From assembly GCA_963695835.1 (NCBI GenBank), contig CAVOHR010000002.1:248001-312000 (forward strand): a DNA stretch of 64,000 nucleotides, written 5' to 3'. The translations under genes were made by a program, and so were the position numbers. The stretch is from VRUE01 sp963695835 (GTDB lineage Bacteria; Actinomycetota; Thermoleophilia; Solirubrobacterales; 70-9). This document shows, in pieces, positions 54,493-63,700 of this stretch. Below the pieces are notes generated by a model that had not been told where the DNA came from, did not search any database, and saw only the letters and a list, made by a program, of their open reading frames with translations. Each line of letters starts with the position of its first letter. Position 1 is the stretch's first letter.

Positions 54493-54596
54493 GACACCCT
54501 TCCTCACCCTCATTTACGCCGCGTCGTCAACGGGCCAGGAGAAGGGGTGCCCAGGGCCGGACACTGACTGGTCGACGCGAGGGTGAACGGCTCCAC

Positions 54597-54662
54597 GGGG
54601 GGCCGATTCGCCCCCATTTTGGCACGGCTTCGCCGTGCGGGGGGCTTTGGCATCGGCCCCCC
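54597..54662 (+). promoter_or_regulatory. Nested hairpin in the leader of the ParB-like gene
   Basis: Three concentric stems can form: an outer 11-base stem (54597-54607 with 54652-54662), a middle C5/G5 pair (54611-54615 with 54639-54643) and an inner 7-base stem (54622-54628 with 54632-54638; GCACGGC with its complement). It ends 38 bases before the ParB-like ATG. It may be a regulatory leader or a binding site for the partition protein. Confidence 0.6.
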
Positions 54663-54700
54663 ATCCGGGCGGGGCCACGGATCAAAAGGAAGTGATTTTC

Positions 54701-56230
54701 ATGTCCGAGCCAACCGTCGCAGTTCTCCCCATTGACTCCATCACCGTCGCGGAGGGGTTCAACCCCCGGACGCGGTTCGATGAGGAGTCCCTGTCCGCTC
54801 TGGCCGCGAGCCTCCGCACCACCGAGGGCGTCGTTCAGCCCCTCGCCGTGCAGGCGGGCGAGGACGGCGGCTATGTCCTGATCGCTGGCGAGCGCCGCCT
54901 TCGCGCGGCTCGACAGGCCGGGATCGAGAAGGTGCCGGTCGTCGTTCTCGACGGCGACAAGGCAAAGGTCGCGGCCCTGGCCGAGAACCTGATCCGGGTT
55001 GACCTTGACCCCATCGAGGTCGCCCACGGCCTACAGGCCCTAGCCGACGCCGAGGGGTTGACCACCCACAAGAAGATCGCAGCGCGGATCGACAAGTCGC
55101 CGGGGTTCGTGAGCGAGCATCTGCGCCTGCTCAGGCTCCCCGAGGGTGTCCAGCGCCACATCGCCGCCGGTCACGTCCCGGTCGCCGCCGAGCGGACCCT
55201 GCGGAACATCGCCAAGGTGTCGCCCCGCGTGGCGGAGTGCGCCTGCGAGTTGGTCGAGCGCGGCGAGATTGAAGGCCGCGACCTGGCCGAGCGCTTGGGG
55301 GAGGTCTTGTGCGCCGTCGCCACCGGCAAGCTCCCGGACAGCCCGACGATGATCGACGCCGGACGCGGGGAGAGCCTGAGCCGGATCGTCGCGGACCCCG
55401 AGCAGTACGCGGCGCTCGCGGAGCGCTACCGGACGGTGCGCTCCTACGAACCCGGAACGGACCCGCTGATTCGTTTCTCGGAGGCCGAGGTCGATGCGGC
55501 GCGGGCGGCGGGGTGCCTGGTCGAGTACCAGGAGGACCGGCGCGGATGGTCGCCCCGCATCGCCTACATCACCGATGCCAGCCTCGCCGCCGACCTGGCC
55601 GAGCGGGTAATCGAGCGGATCGAGAAGCAGGCCACGAAGCAGGCCAAGGAACAGGCCGAGCGAGCCGGTGTCGATCCTTCCGACGACGCCGCCTCCTCGC
55701 CCGCCGAGAAGATCAAGGAGGCACGACGCGCCGAACGGGAGCAGCGCAAGAAGGATACCGAAGCTGCCCGCCACGACAACCTCGCCGTGGGCCGGGCGCT
55801 CATGGCCCGACGCGGCGCAAAGAGCCGCAAGGAACACAGCCTGGCGCGAGCAAAGGCGCTCGCCCTTGTCGTGTTGAACGACAACCCGGCCCTGGCCGCT
55901 CGCGGCCTGCGCCTCGCCTTCGAGCAGCTTCAGGAGGTCGAGGTCAAGACCCTGAAGTCGGGGGAGCAGCGAGAGAAAGTCACCTACGCGGACCCGGAGG
56001 CTTGTCAGGAGTACCTGGCGAACCGGATCGAGGAAGCGCGTTCGGCCAACGAGGTTCTTGAGCTATTGGCCGATGCGATGATCGCTGCCGCCGTCACCGA
56101 CGAGTGCGAGCTTCCGCAGTCTCGCCGCGTCCACGGCGGCCTGCGCGGCGTCGTGGCCGTCGAGGTCGAGGCCCTGCTTGCGACCGACACCAAGGCCGTC
56201 CGGCCGCGTCGTCGTCGGAAGCGCAGCTAG
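54701..56230 (+). CDS. ParB/RepB-like partition protein
   Basis: A 509-residue protein of the ParB/Srx nuclease-fold family. The N-terminal domain has ITVAEGFNPRTRFDEESLSA, VVQPLAVQAG, YVLIAGERRLRAARQAG (the GERR box) and ALAENLIRVDLDPIEVAHGL; a helix-turn-helix follows (HKKIAARIDKSPGFVSEHLR LL in two parts). The remaining 300 residues are helical and very charged, longer than in plasmid-type ParB, and end in a basic RPRRRRKRS tail. ATG 54701 has AAAGGAAG upstream. No ParA gene lies beside it, so it may act without one or as a regulator. It begins the ssb-DUF3560-relaxase series. Confidence 0.85.
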   Translation: MSEPTVAVLPIDSITVAEGFNPRTRFDEESLSALAASLRTTEGVVQPLAVQAGEDGGYVLIAGERRLRAARQAGIEKVPVVVLDGDKAKVAALAENLIRVDLDPIEVAHGLQALADAEGLTTHKKIAARIDKSPGFVSEHLRLLRLPEGVQRHIAAGHVPVAAERTLRNIAKVSPRVAECACELVERGEIEGRDLAERLGEVLCAVATGKLPDSPTMIDAGRGESLSRIVADPEQYAALAERYRTVRSYEPGTDPLIRFSEAEVDAARAAGCLVEYQEDRRGWSPRIAYITDASLAADLAERVIERIEKQATKQAKEQAERAGVDPSDDAASSPAEKIKEARRAEREQRKKDTEAARHDNLAVGRALMARRGAKSRKEHSLARAKALALVVLNDNPALAARGLRLAFEQLQEVEVKTLKSGEQREKVTYADPEACQEYLANRIEEARSANEVLELLADAMIAAAVTDECELPQSRRVHGGLRGVVAVEVEALLATDTKAVRPRRRRKRS

Positions 56231-56761
56231 GCGCTCAGGGCGAGGGCCGGTCACACCCCGGCCGGTCCTCGCCCCGCCTCGCCATCCTTCTCACCCAGGC
56301 GCGAGGCTCGATCCTCTCGTCGGAGGAAGCAGGTTCGCTCGCCTCTCGCGGTTGTCGTCCCATCGACGTCAACCCACACGGACCCGAAGCCTTCCCGCAG
56401 TCGCTTGATCCGGCCAGCCTGTCCAGCCGTTCCACACCTTCACATCTAGATCGCCTCGTCCCGCACCTGGCAAACGCCGACCCGGCGGTTGATCGCGAGG
56501 AAGCAGCGGACACACGAAACCTTGCCCGCGCTGGCACATCGCACCCCGCCGCGTGACCTTCCTGTCGTCGCCGTGGATCAGCCGCTCACGGTCCCCCGTC
56601 AGAGGGGCAGCCCGATTTCCTCACACCAGCTTGGCGCACGCCGCCCGCGCTTCAACCCCCACAAGGGGGGTTCCCCTCGCCTTCGGCTCGGTTCCGCGCG
56701 TTCGGTCGCACGCCCGTTCTGGCGCTCGTCAAACGAGCAACCCCTCCAAAGGAGGCCCAGA
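56231..56761. other. Intergenic stretch between the ParB-like gene and ssb
   Basis: These 531 bases hold no recognisable gene. Near the right end are CAACCCCCACAAGGGGGGTT and a GAGGCGAA/TTCGGCTC-type pairing (56660-56700), possible hairpins before the ssb ribosome-binding site AAAGGAGG. Short open frames on both strands are Arg/Ser/Pro-rich and look like shadows. Confidence 0.4.
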
Positions 56762-57115
56762 ATGAGCAGCAACAACATCAACAGCGTCGTCGTCAACGGA
56801 AGGTTGACCCGCGACCCGGAGGAATACAGCACCAGCACCGACAAGGTGTACGCGATCCTCCCCCTCGCGATCAACCGCCGGGTCGGCGACGGGCAGCGGA
56901 CGATCTACTACGACGTGAAGGTGTGGAACGGCCTGGCGAAAGCCTGCGTCAAGCACCTGCGGAAAGGCAGCCTCGTCTCGGCTCAGGGTCATCTCGATCA
57001 GTACGACAACCCCGAGGACGGCGGCGAGCGCTGGAACTTCGTCACCGCCGAGCAGGTCGAGTTCTGCTCGCGGCCGAAGGCCGCGAAGGATGGCGAGGCG
57101 GGCGGCGATGAGTAG
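56762..57115 (+). CDS. ssb: Single-stranded DNA-binding protein
   Basis: A 117-residue OB-fold SSB: NSVVVNGRLTRDPEEYSTST, AINRRVGDGQRTIYYDVKVW, ACVKHLRKGSLVSAQGHLDQY and VTAEQVEFC. The Gly-rich acidic tail of chromosomal SSB is very short here and lacks the DDDIPF-like end, as in many plasmid and phage versions. AAAGGAGG precedes the ATG. It is a second, mobile-element copy and should coat single strands made during transfer by the relaxase. Confidence 0.92.
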   Translation: MSSNNINSVVVNGRLTRDPEEYSTSTDKVYAILPLAINRRVGDGQRTIYYDVKVWNGLAKACVKHLRKGSLVSAQGHLDQYDNPEDGGERWNFVTAEQVEFCSRPKAAKDGEAGGDE

Positions 57116-57419
57116 CCCGCAGAGCGGGGGCGTCCTGGCGGACGCCCCCGCCGTCACCCAGCGAATCATCCGCGCCAACCGGGCCGCCGGCCATCACTTT
57201 TTCGAGTCGGCCACGATGCGCTTTTTCAACTCCACGATCTACCCCCGCGTATACGGCGGGCGCTACTTCATTACCGGCGAGCGCTACGACGAGTTGCACC
57301 CCGAGAGGTTCACTATTCGCCTCGCGCTCGACAACGGACACGTCAACACGGTCGGCGATTTCCAAGGCTTCGACACTCACGCCGACGCGGAGCGCGTCGC
57401 CCGCAGCTTGGCCGCCTAG
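57108..57419 (+). CDS. Hypothetical protein overlapping ssb
   Basis: A 103-residue protein starting at ATG 57108, which overlaps the ssb stop by eight bases. It reads RIIRANRAAGHHFFESATMR, FFNSTIYPRVYGGRYFITGE and LDNGHVNTVGDFQGFDTHAD. The aromatic-rich beta pattern resembles small phage and plasmid proteins of the DUF7447 kind; the match is from memory and weak. Coupling to ssb suggests a DNA-processing accessory. Confidence 0.6.
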   Translation: MSSPQSGGVLADAPAVTQRIIRANRAAGHHFFESATMRFFNSTIYPRVYGGRYFITGERYDELHPERFTIRLALDNGHVNTVGDFQGFDTHADAERVARSLAA

Positions 57420-57440
57420 CCCCGATCCGGCAGTAACGAC

Positions 57441-57540
57441 CTGAGGAAACCGCCCGGGAACGTCCTCTTGGGTCTTGAGAATGCGGTTTGCGGACCCATT
57501 CACAACGACCCAGGAGGACGTTCCCGGCGGGTTTCCTCAG
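57441..57540. repeat. 100-base hairpin with 34-base arms
   Basis: The arms 57441-57474 and 57507-57540 pair at 31 of 34 positions (outer CTGAGGAAAC, inner CGGGAACGTCCTC), around a 32-base loop. It starts 21 bases after the stop of the hypothetical gene and lies about 100 bases before the Vgb-like gene. Confidence 0.9.
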
Positions 57541-57644
57541 GGGCTTATCGGTGGATCAGGGCTAGCTGTAGGGCGCCCCTCTCACTTCCAGCCATCCCGC
57601 GCGGATACCCCTTGGACCCACCGACTTGTGAAAGACTGCCGCCC

Positions 57645-58772
57645 ATGCTTGGAATAGGGAACGCTGATCCAATCCATCGCGTATCTGCTGCGCTGCGCCA
57701 CCTCGCTGTCCTGGCAGGGACCGCCGTGCTGCTTCTTCCGGGGGCAGCCAGCGCCGCAGCTCCCGCGACCGTGCCGCCGAAGTTCGTCGTCAACGAGTTC
57801 AAAGCCCAAGGCGTCGGCCTCGTCAGAGCCATCACCGTGGGGCCGAACGACAACGTCTGGTTTGCCGCCACCAGGGAGGGTGGCTTCATTACACCCAGCG
57901 GCGCCGTGACGCCCCTTCCTGACCTGAATTCCGAAATCGCATTTGGATCCGAAGGCGACATCTGGTTCATCAGCTTCATCAGCACACCCTCTACGGCCCA
58001 GGGAGCAATCGGGCACATCACTCCGACCGGAGAAAAGACACTGTTCCCCGTCCCTGGCTACCCGGCATCCATCGCCGCGAGCCCAGACGGCAATTTGTGG
58101 TTCACCTCTGAGCATCTCTCTCTCACAAACGGCGAACCGAATCAGATAGGTCGAATTACCCAGGCCGGATCGCTCACTATGTTCCCGCTCGGGACGGGAG
58201 GCGAACTTGTGGGCGGCAACATCGTCGCGGACGATTCGGGCAATGCCTGGTTCACGGACGAAGGCGAAATCTTCCGTATCACTCCCAGCGGGGCGACCAC
58301 TAAGTTCACCAAGGGGATAACCGGACAGGTCAGCGGCATCGCCCTGGATTCCAAAGGGAATCTGTGGTTCGCCGAGCAGGACGGGGTGATCGGGCGGATC
58401 AGCCCTACCGGTGCAGTGATCAAGTTCACAAAGGGGATCACCGGAAAACCAACGAAGATCGCCGTAGACGTTAAAGGAAATGTCTGGTTCACTGAGTTCA
58501 ACAAGAAATTCGGAGCGCCCAGTCCGATCGGCCGACTCAGCCCGAATGGCGAAGTCATCGAGATCAATGTCAAGCAAGGAGTTCACGGCTTCCAGCATCT
58601 TGCAATCGCGGCTGCCTCAGACGGCAGCGTCTGGTACGGCGGGAGTGGCTTCTTCGGGCGAATCCAGACGGTCAAGCAGAGCGCGGCGGCGATCTGCCGT
58701 AGACGTTTCAAGCACAACCGCAAAAAGCGCCAAGCCTGCATTCGCAACGCGAAGGGCCATGCGCATAAGTAG
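57645..58772 (+). CDS. Secreted Vgb-like beta-propeller protein
   Basis: A 375-residue exported protein with a signal peptide (HLAVLAGTAVLLLPGAASAA) and seven blades, each with an (N/D/S)xWF/Y motif: NVWFAA, DIWFIS, NLWFTS, NAWFTD, NLWFAE, NVWFTE and SVWYGG. The pattern is that of the virginiamycin B lyase (Vgb, streptogramin lyase) superfamily, but most members are not antibiotic enzymes. The C-terminus is strongly basic (CRRRFKHNRKKRQACIRNAK), as for surface attachment to acidic polymers. ATG 57645 is placed just before the signal. Likely cargo of the accessory region. Confidence 0.8.
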   Translation: MLGIGNADPIHRVSAALRHLAVLAGTAVLLLPGAASAAAPATVPPKFVVNEFKAQGVGLVRAITVGPNDNVWFAATREGGFITPSGAVTPLPDLNSEIAFGSEGDIWFISFISTPSTAQGAIGHITPTGEKTLFPVPGYPASIAASPDGNLWFTSEHLSLTNGEPNQIGRITQAGSLTMFPLGTGGELVGGNIVADDSGNAWFTDEGEIFRITPSGATTKFTKGITGQVSGIALDSKGNLWFAEQDGVIGRISPTGAVIKFTKGITGKPTKIAVDVKGNVWFTEFNKKFGAPSPIGRLSPNGEVIEINVKQGVHGFQHLAIAAASDGSVWYGGSGFFGRIQTVKQSAAAICRRRFKHNRKKRQACIRNAKGHAHK

Positions 58773-59276
58773 GTGAGCAGCGACGCTTCGTAAGCTGCCA
58801 CTGCCAACCGCAACGGACTCGATGCGGATTCTCTCGCTGGAAGATCAAATACTTCATCGAGACAGAGACCGCGGCGACGGTCGGGTTGGGGGTTCCCGGG
58901 GTCCCTGCACGACGCGACCAGCTCGCGGCGCTTAGGCCGCGCTGTGGCCGCGACCGCATGAGGTCGGATGCCCGCTTGATCGCCCCCACCATTCGGTCGC
59001 TCTGATCGGCCATTGGGCCAACCCCTCTCGATCCTGCCCCGAAGAAGCACCGAGCATATACGCACTCAGCGCCATTGAGAACTGTCGGGGTATTCGGGGC
59101 GTTCCATCGCACCCTGCCCTGATCGCTTGATCGTATCCCCGGCTCCTCACGGCGCAAGGTCGCTTCGCTCCCTTCCCCTTCGCTTCGCTTCGGTGCGCCG
59201 CTCGTCGTCCGGGGACTGATCGCACTTATCAGGGCAGGTCAGCGGCCTGCCAGATCGCAAGCGAAGGAGGCGAAGC
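58773..59276. other. Intergenic stretch between the Vgb-like and DUF3560 genes
   Basis: No gene is supported in these 504 bases. The right end carries AAGGAGG (around 59265) for the DUF3560 protein and, before it, a cluster of CTTCG repeats (CGCTTCGCTCCC, CGCTTCGCTTCGG). The rest is mixed-composition sequence without clear hairpins. Confidence 0.4.
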
Positions 59277-60041
59277 ATGGAGGGCACCACGGATAGCGGA
59301 GCGGAGCCGAGGGTGATCGCGACGAAACGGGACGGGGACGGCGAGGTCGTCCGCTATGGCCGCTTTGAGGGTTCGATGGGGTTCCGGCGCTTGGACGCCG
59401 CACCGGGCGAGGGCGGCGACGAGCGCAGTTGGGACGAGTTGCAGCTAGACGGCTTCGAGTTCACCGCCAACGGGCCGGAGGTCCGCGCTCACCACGAGCG
59501 CCAGAAGCAGGGGCGCATGACCACCCGCGAAAAGCGCGAACGGCGAACGGCACGGCGACGCGAGTGGGCCGAGGGCCGGGAGGCGAAGGCCGACGCCGCC
59601 CACCAGGCCGCGCACGACGCGACCGCCGGTATCCCCTTCGGCCAGCCGATCCTTGTCGGGCATCACTCGGAGGGCAAGCACCGGAGAGCGGTCGAGCGCA
59701 GCCAGCGGCAAGCGTCCCAGGCGGTCGAGCATTCCAACATGGCGCAGCGGCACCAGCAAGCCGCCGACACCATCGAGGCGCAGCTAGACGCCTCGATCTA
59801 CGACGACGACGCCGACGCCATCGAGCGCCTGCGCGAGCGGATCGAGCAGCGCGAGGCAAAGCGCGAGGAAATGAAGGCAGCGAACGCCGCCTACCGCAAG
59901 CAGCATCGCGCCGAGTTGAAAGCCATGACCCCCTACCAGCGCGACCAGGCCGTCCCGCATCCGGGCTGGGAGCTGTCGAATCTCGGCGGTTGCATCAGCC
60001 GCGACAAGAAGCGCCTCGCCAGGCTCGAACGCGGCCGGTAG
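59277..60041 (+). CDS. DUF3560 domain protein
   Basis: A 254-residue protein of the DUF3560 family, which is typical of plasmids and conjugative elements. The family segment is IPFGQPILVGHHSEGKHRRA followed by QRQASQAVEHSNMAQRHQQA and a long charged coiled coil (IERLRERIEQREAKREEMKA) with the end LGGCISRDKKRLARLERGR. The N-terminal half (RDGDGEVVRYGRFEGSMGFR) is variable. Its function is not known. A hairpin that looks like a terminator follows 16 bases later. Confidence 0.82.
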   Translation: MEGTTDSGAEPRVIATKRDGDGEVVRYGRFEGSMGFRRLDAAPGEGGDERSWDELQLDGFEFTANGPEVRAHHERQKQGRMTTREKRERRTARRREWAEGREAKADAAHQAAHDATAGIPFGQPILVGHHSEGKHRRAVERSQRQASQAVEHSNMAQRHQQAADTIEAQLDASIYDDDADAIERLRERIEQREAKREEMKAANAAYRKQHRAELKAMTPYQRDQAVPHPGWELSNLGGCISRDKKRLARLERGR

Positions 60042-60057
60042 GCCCGCGATCTCGCCC

Positions 60058-60092
60058 GCCCTGCGGCCCGGTTGCTCTAGGGGCCGCAGGGC
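60058..60092 (+). terminator. Hairpin after the DUF3560 gene
   Basis: A perfect 12-base stem (60058-60069 with 60081-60092; GCCCTGCGGCCC and its complement) with an 11-base loop, 16 bases behind the stop. No T tract follows, so it is an imperfect intrinsic terminator or a processing site. Confidence 0.6.
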
Positions 60093-60307
60093 GGTCGCGC
60101 CAGGCTCACCGAACGTCGGCGGCTACACGGCCGCGACTCCCATGTGCGGCGGCGTGGCTTCTCCCTGTTCCCCCTTGACGGTGGACATTGTAAGGACTCT
60201 GTGCGTTTCTAAGAGTTGACCTCCGATTCCTAGCACCTAGCTTTCGGGGAGGCGGGGAAGACCGACCCCGCCGCAACTCCCCCAATGCCATCGCAAGGTC
60301 CCGCCCG

Positions 60308-60505
60308 GGCGACGCGAGGGGGCAAGCCGCTCGCGTCGCCATCCCTTCCGGCGCAGCCGGAAGTCTCCACCGACCCACACAGCTCCCCGACCGCCCGGCT
60401 CAAAAGCCGGGCGGTCGGGGACAACCTGCCGCTGCCCGGCCGAGCCGGACAGCTCACACAGCCAACCGCGTCGCCCGCCGCCCGGCATCGAGCCGGGCGG
60501 CGGGC
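60308..60505 (+). other. Hairpin array before the relaxase, candidate oriT
   Basis: Three perfect inverted repeats stand close together: 60308-60318 with 60330-60340 (11 bases), 60385-60400 with 60405-60420 (16 bases, loop CAAA) and 60473-60486 with 60492-60505 (14 bases, loop ATCGA). A smaller CTTCCGGC/GCCGGAAG pair lies at 60346-60364. They stand 280-470 bases before the relaxase start, in a 740-base gene-free stretch (60042-60781). MobF oriT sites have such inverted repeats beside the nick, so this is a reasonable oriT candidate; terminators are the alternative. Confidence 0.5.
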
Positions 60506-60781
60506 GCGGCGGCGGTCGGGGGTTGGGGTTGTTGGCCGTTCCCGTTGTTCCGAAGCTCGCCCACACCATCGCCAGCCAAGAACAGAAGCCTGTCCAGACC
60601 TCCATCGCAGCCCGAGGATCAGAGCCCATGAAGGCGAGCTTTGGCACGCTGAGAGATTGGCCGTAGTCCAATCTCGAAGCGCCCGCTGACCCCAACCCCC
60701 GACCGCCGACACATTATGAACCCGAACAGGGGTTCGCCCAATTAGCCGGGGCGTCTCCTCCCCTGCCCGGATGTTCCGGGC

Positions 60782-63700
60782 ATGGTCGGAGTCACGAAGA
60801 TCCAGCGGGGAAACGCCGGTTACTGGCTGGCAGCAGTCGCCGAAGGCGGCGACGACTACTACACGAAACCCGGCGAGGCCCCCGGCGAATGGATCGGCGA
60901 CCTGGCCGACGAGCTGGGCTTGTACGGCCAAGTGGACGCCGCCGGCTACACCGCCATCCTTGAGGGCCGCGATCCCACCAGCGGCAAGCAGCTCGTCAGG
61001 CGGCCTGAGACTCGCTATCGCCAGCGCCCGGACGGCAGCGAAAAGCGGGTCGAGCCGGTACTTGGCTATGACGTGCGATTCAGCGCGCCCAAGTCCGTCT
61101 CCCTGCTCTACGCACTCGGCAGCGACCGGACCCGCGAGCGAATCATCGCCGTGATGAACGAGGCCGTCAAGCAGGGCATCGCCCATCTTGAGAAAGAGGC
61201 GTGCATGGTCCAGCGCGGCAAGAAAGGCCGACACATCGAACGCGGCGAGGGCCTTGTCGGGATGGCCTTCCGCCACCGCATGAGTCGATCCGGCGACCCG
61301 GCCCTTCACGTTCACGTCGTCATCAGCAACCTGACTCGCGCCGTGGCAGACGGCAAATGGCTGAGCCTCGCCAGCCCGCAGGGACGCTCACCGCTCTACC
61401 CGCACGGCAAGTCGGCGGGCGTGATCTTCCAAGCCGCCCTTCGCGCCGGATTCCTGCGGGAGTTCGGCTTGGAGTTCGACGCGATCAAAAACGGTTACGC
61501 CGACCTCAAAGGCTTCTCCCGCGACGTGATCGAGGCGTTCAGCACCCGCTCGCGGGAGATCGCGAACTGGCTTGAGAAGCATGGCGTGTTCAGCGTCGAG
61601 GCAGCGCAGACCGCCGCCTACCGCACCCGCGACGCCAAGGACTACAGCGTCGATGCCGACGAGCGCGTGACCGAGTGGGAGGCCCAGGCCGAGCCCTACG
61701 GGTTGACCCCGCAGGGCATCGCCAAGATGGTCGATGAGGCCCGCCCCCGCGAGCCGCGAGCCGTCACCGACGCAGACCTTGACGCGGCGCTGCTAAATCT
61801 CGAATCAACCAGCTCGCACTTCGACCGCCGCGCTCTCCTTTGGGCCGTCGCCGACGAGCTTCCCGAGGGTGCCGACCTCACGGCAATCACCACCGCTGTC
61901 GATCGGCTTCTCGCCAGCGACCGGATCGTCTGCCTGCATGAGGCCACCAGCCCGCTCGGCTTCTCCTACTACACCACCCCCCGCATCGCCGAGGCCGAGC
62001 GCGGCTTCATCGACGGCGCGCTAGCGGGCACCGATGCCGGGGTCGCCAAGGTACCCCGCAAGACGGTCGAGGCCGTTCTTGACCGACACCAATATCTCGG
62101 CAACGACCAGCGCGAGATGGTCATTCGCCTCACGACGACCGGCGAGCATGTCGTTCCGGTTGCCGCGTGGCCCGGCACCGGCAAGACCACCGCCCTCGCC
62201 GCAGCGGTCGAGGCGTGGAACGAGGCTGGCTTCACCGTCCTCGGATGCGCGACGGCGCGCACCGCAAGCGGTTCGCTGACCGACGCCGGGGTTCCAGCCA
62301 CTTCGATTCGGGCGCTCCTCTACAACACGAAAATGGACAAGGCGCGGGGGATCGAACTCCCGCGCGGCATCGTGATCGTCGTGGACGAGGCGAACATGAC
62401 TTCAACCTTCGACCTGGCCGCGCTTCGCATCCTCGCAGCCGAACACGGCGGCAAGCTCGTCGTGATCGGCGACACGCATCAGATCGGCGCGATTGGTCCC
62501 GGCGGCGCGTTCAACCACCTGGCCCGAGCCGTCGAGCCCGTCGAGCTGACGACGATCCGCCGCCAGCGCCGCGAGGCCGATCAGCGAATCGTCACCCTCG
62601 TCCACGAAGGCCGAGGTTCGGAGGCGCTTGATCTCTTGAAGACCGAAGGCAAGCTGATCGTCGGCGACGATTTGATCTCGACCCTCAACGGCCTGATCCT
62701 CGACTGGCACCGGGACTTCGCCACCGGAGCCGACGTTGTGATGATCGCCCGACGCAACCGCGACGTTGAATACCTCAACGACCAGGCACGCGAGCTGCGC
62801 CGAGAGGAAGGCAAGCTCGGCGAGGCGGAGGTCATCGTCGGCGAGCGCGGCATCACCGCCGGGGATCGCGTTCAGACCCGCATCAACCGGCGCGGCATCG
62901 ACAACCGCGAGCGCTGGGACGTTCTCTCCGTCGATGCGGCGGCGCGCACCGTCGAGCTGCGCCGCGTCGGCGGCGACGAGCGGGCCATGACGCTCGGACC
63001 CCGCTACCTCGACCTAAGAACGAAGGATGGAGCGCCAGCGCTCCAATATGCCTACGCCATCACCAAGTTTGGCGCGGAGTCCAAGACCTTCGACCGCGCC
63101 TACCCCTTCCTCGACGCCGGCGGCAATCTTGAACAGGAGCTTGTCGCGCTCAGCCGCGGGCGCGAGGTCGCGAACGTCTACGCCGTCGCCTCGTCCCAAC
63201 TCCTCGATCCTGACCTTGGACCGGCAACCCGCGAACTCTCAGACAAGCTCCACGACATTCGCGGCGCGATGGAGCGCGAGGGTGCCGACTACGCCGCCAC
63301 CGAGGTCGCGTTGCGCCAGCGCATCGACGCGATGCAGCCCGCCGAGCTTGCCGAGCGCCGTGCCAGCCTCGCCACCGCCGGTCGCGCCGCCGACCCCATC
63401 CTCAGCCGCCGCGACCGGCTAGACAGCGCCATCAAATCCGACCGCGAATGGGTCGAGCGCCTTGGACGTGAGCGCGAGGCAATTGAACGGATGCCCAAAC
63501 CCGTCGCCGCCGAGCTCGCCCGCGTGAGCGCGGGCGAGATCAACGCCGCCGAGCGCCTGCGCCGCAACCTCGCCGAGCGCGAGGCGCTACCGGACCCCAA
63601 GCCGCGCACCAACGACCCCAAGCCCGCCGAGCCTGACGCCCGCCTTGAGGCCGTACTGATCGAGCAGCGAGTTGCTCGGCTCGCCAGCCTCGAAGTCGGC

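Noticed and set aside
56104..56556. A 150-codon plus-strand frame after the ParB-like gene
   Set aside because: Its first third overlies the ParB-like gene in another frame, and the remainder is Arg/Ser/Pro-rich without motif or start signal.
57441..57540. Membership of this hairpin in the repeat family of 14853 and 38397
   Set aside because: Only GACGTTCC-type bases are shared; the cores CTTAACTTTTTC and GAAAAAGTAC are missing, so similarity may be chance.
58583..59065. A 160-codon minus-strand frame near the Vgb-like gene end
   Set aside because: It overlaps the well-supported Vgb-like gene and has no family features.
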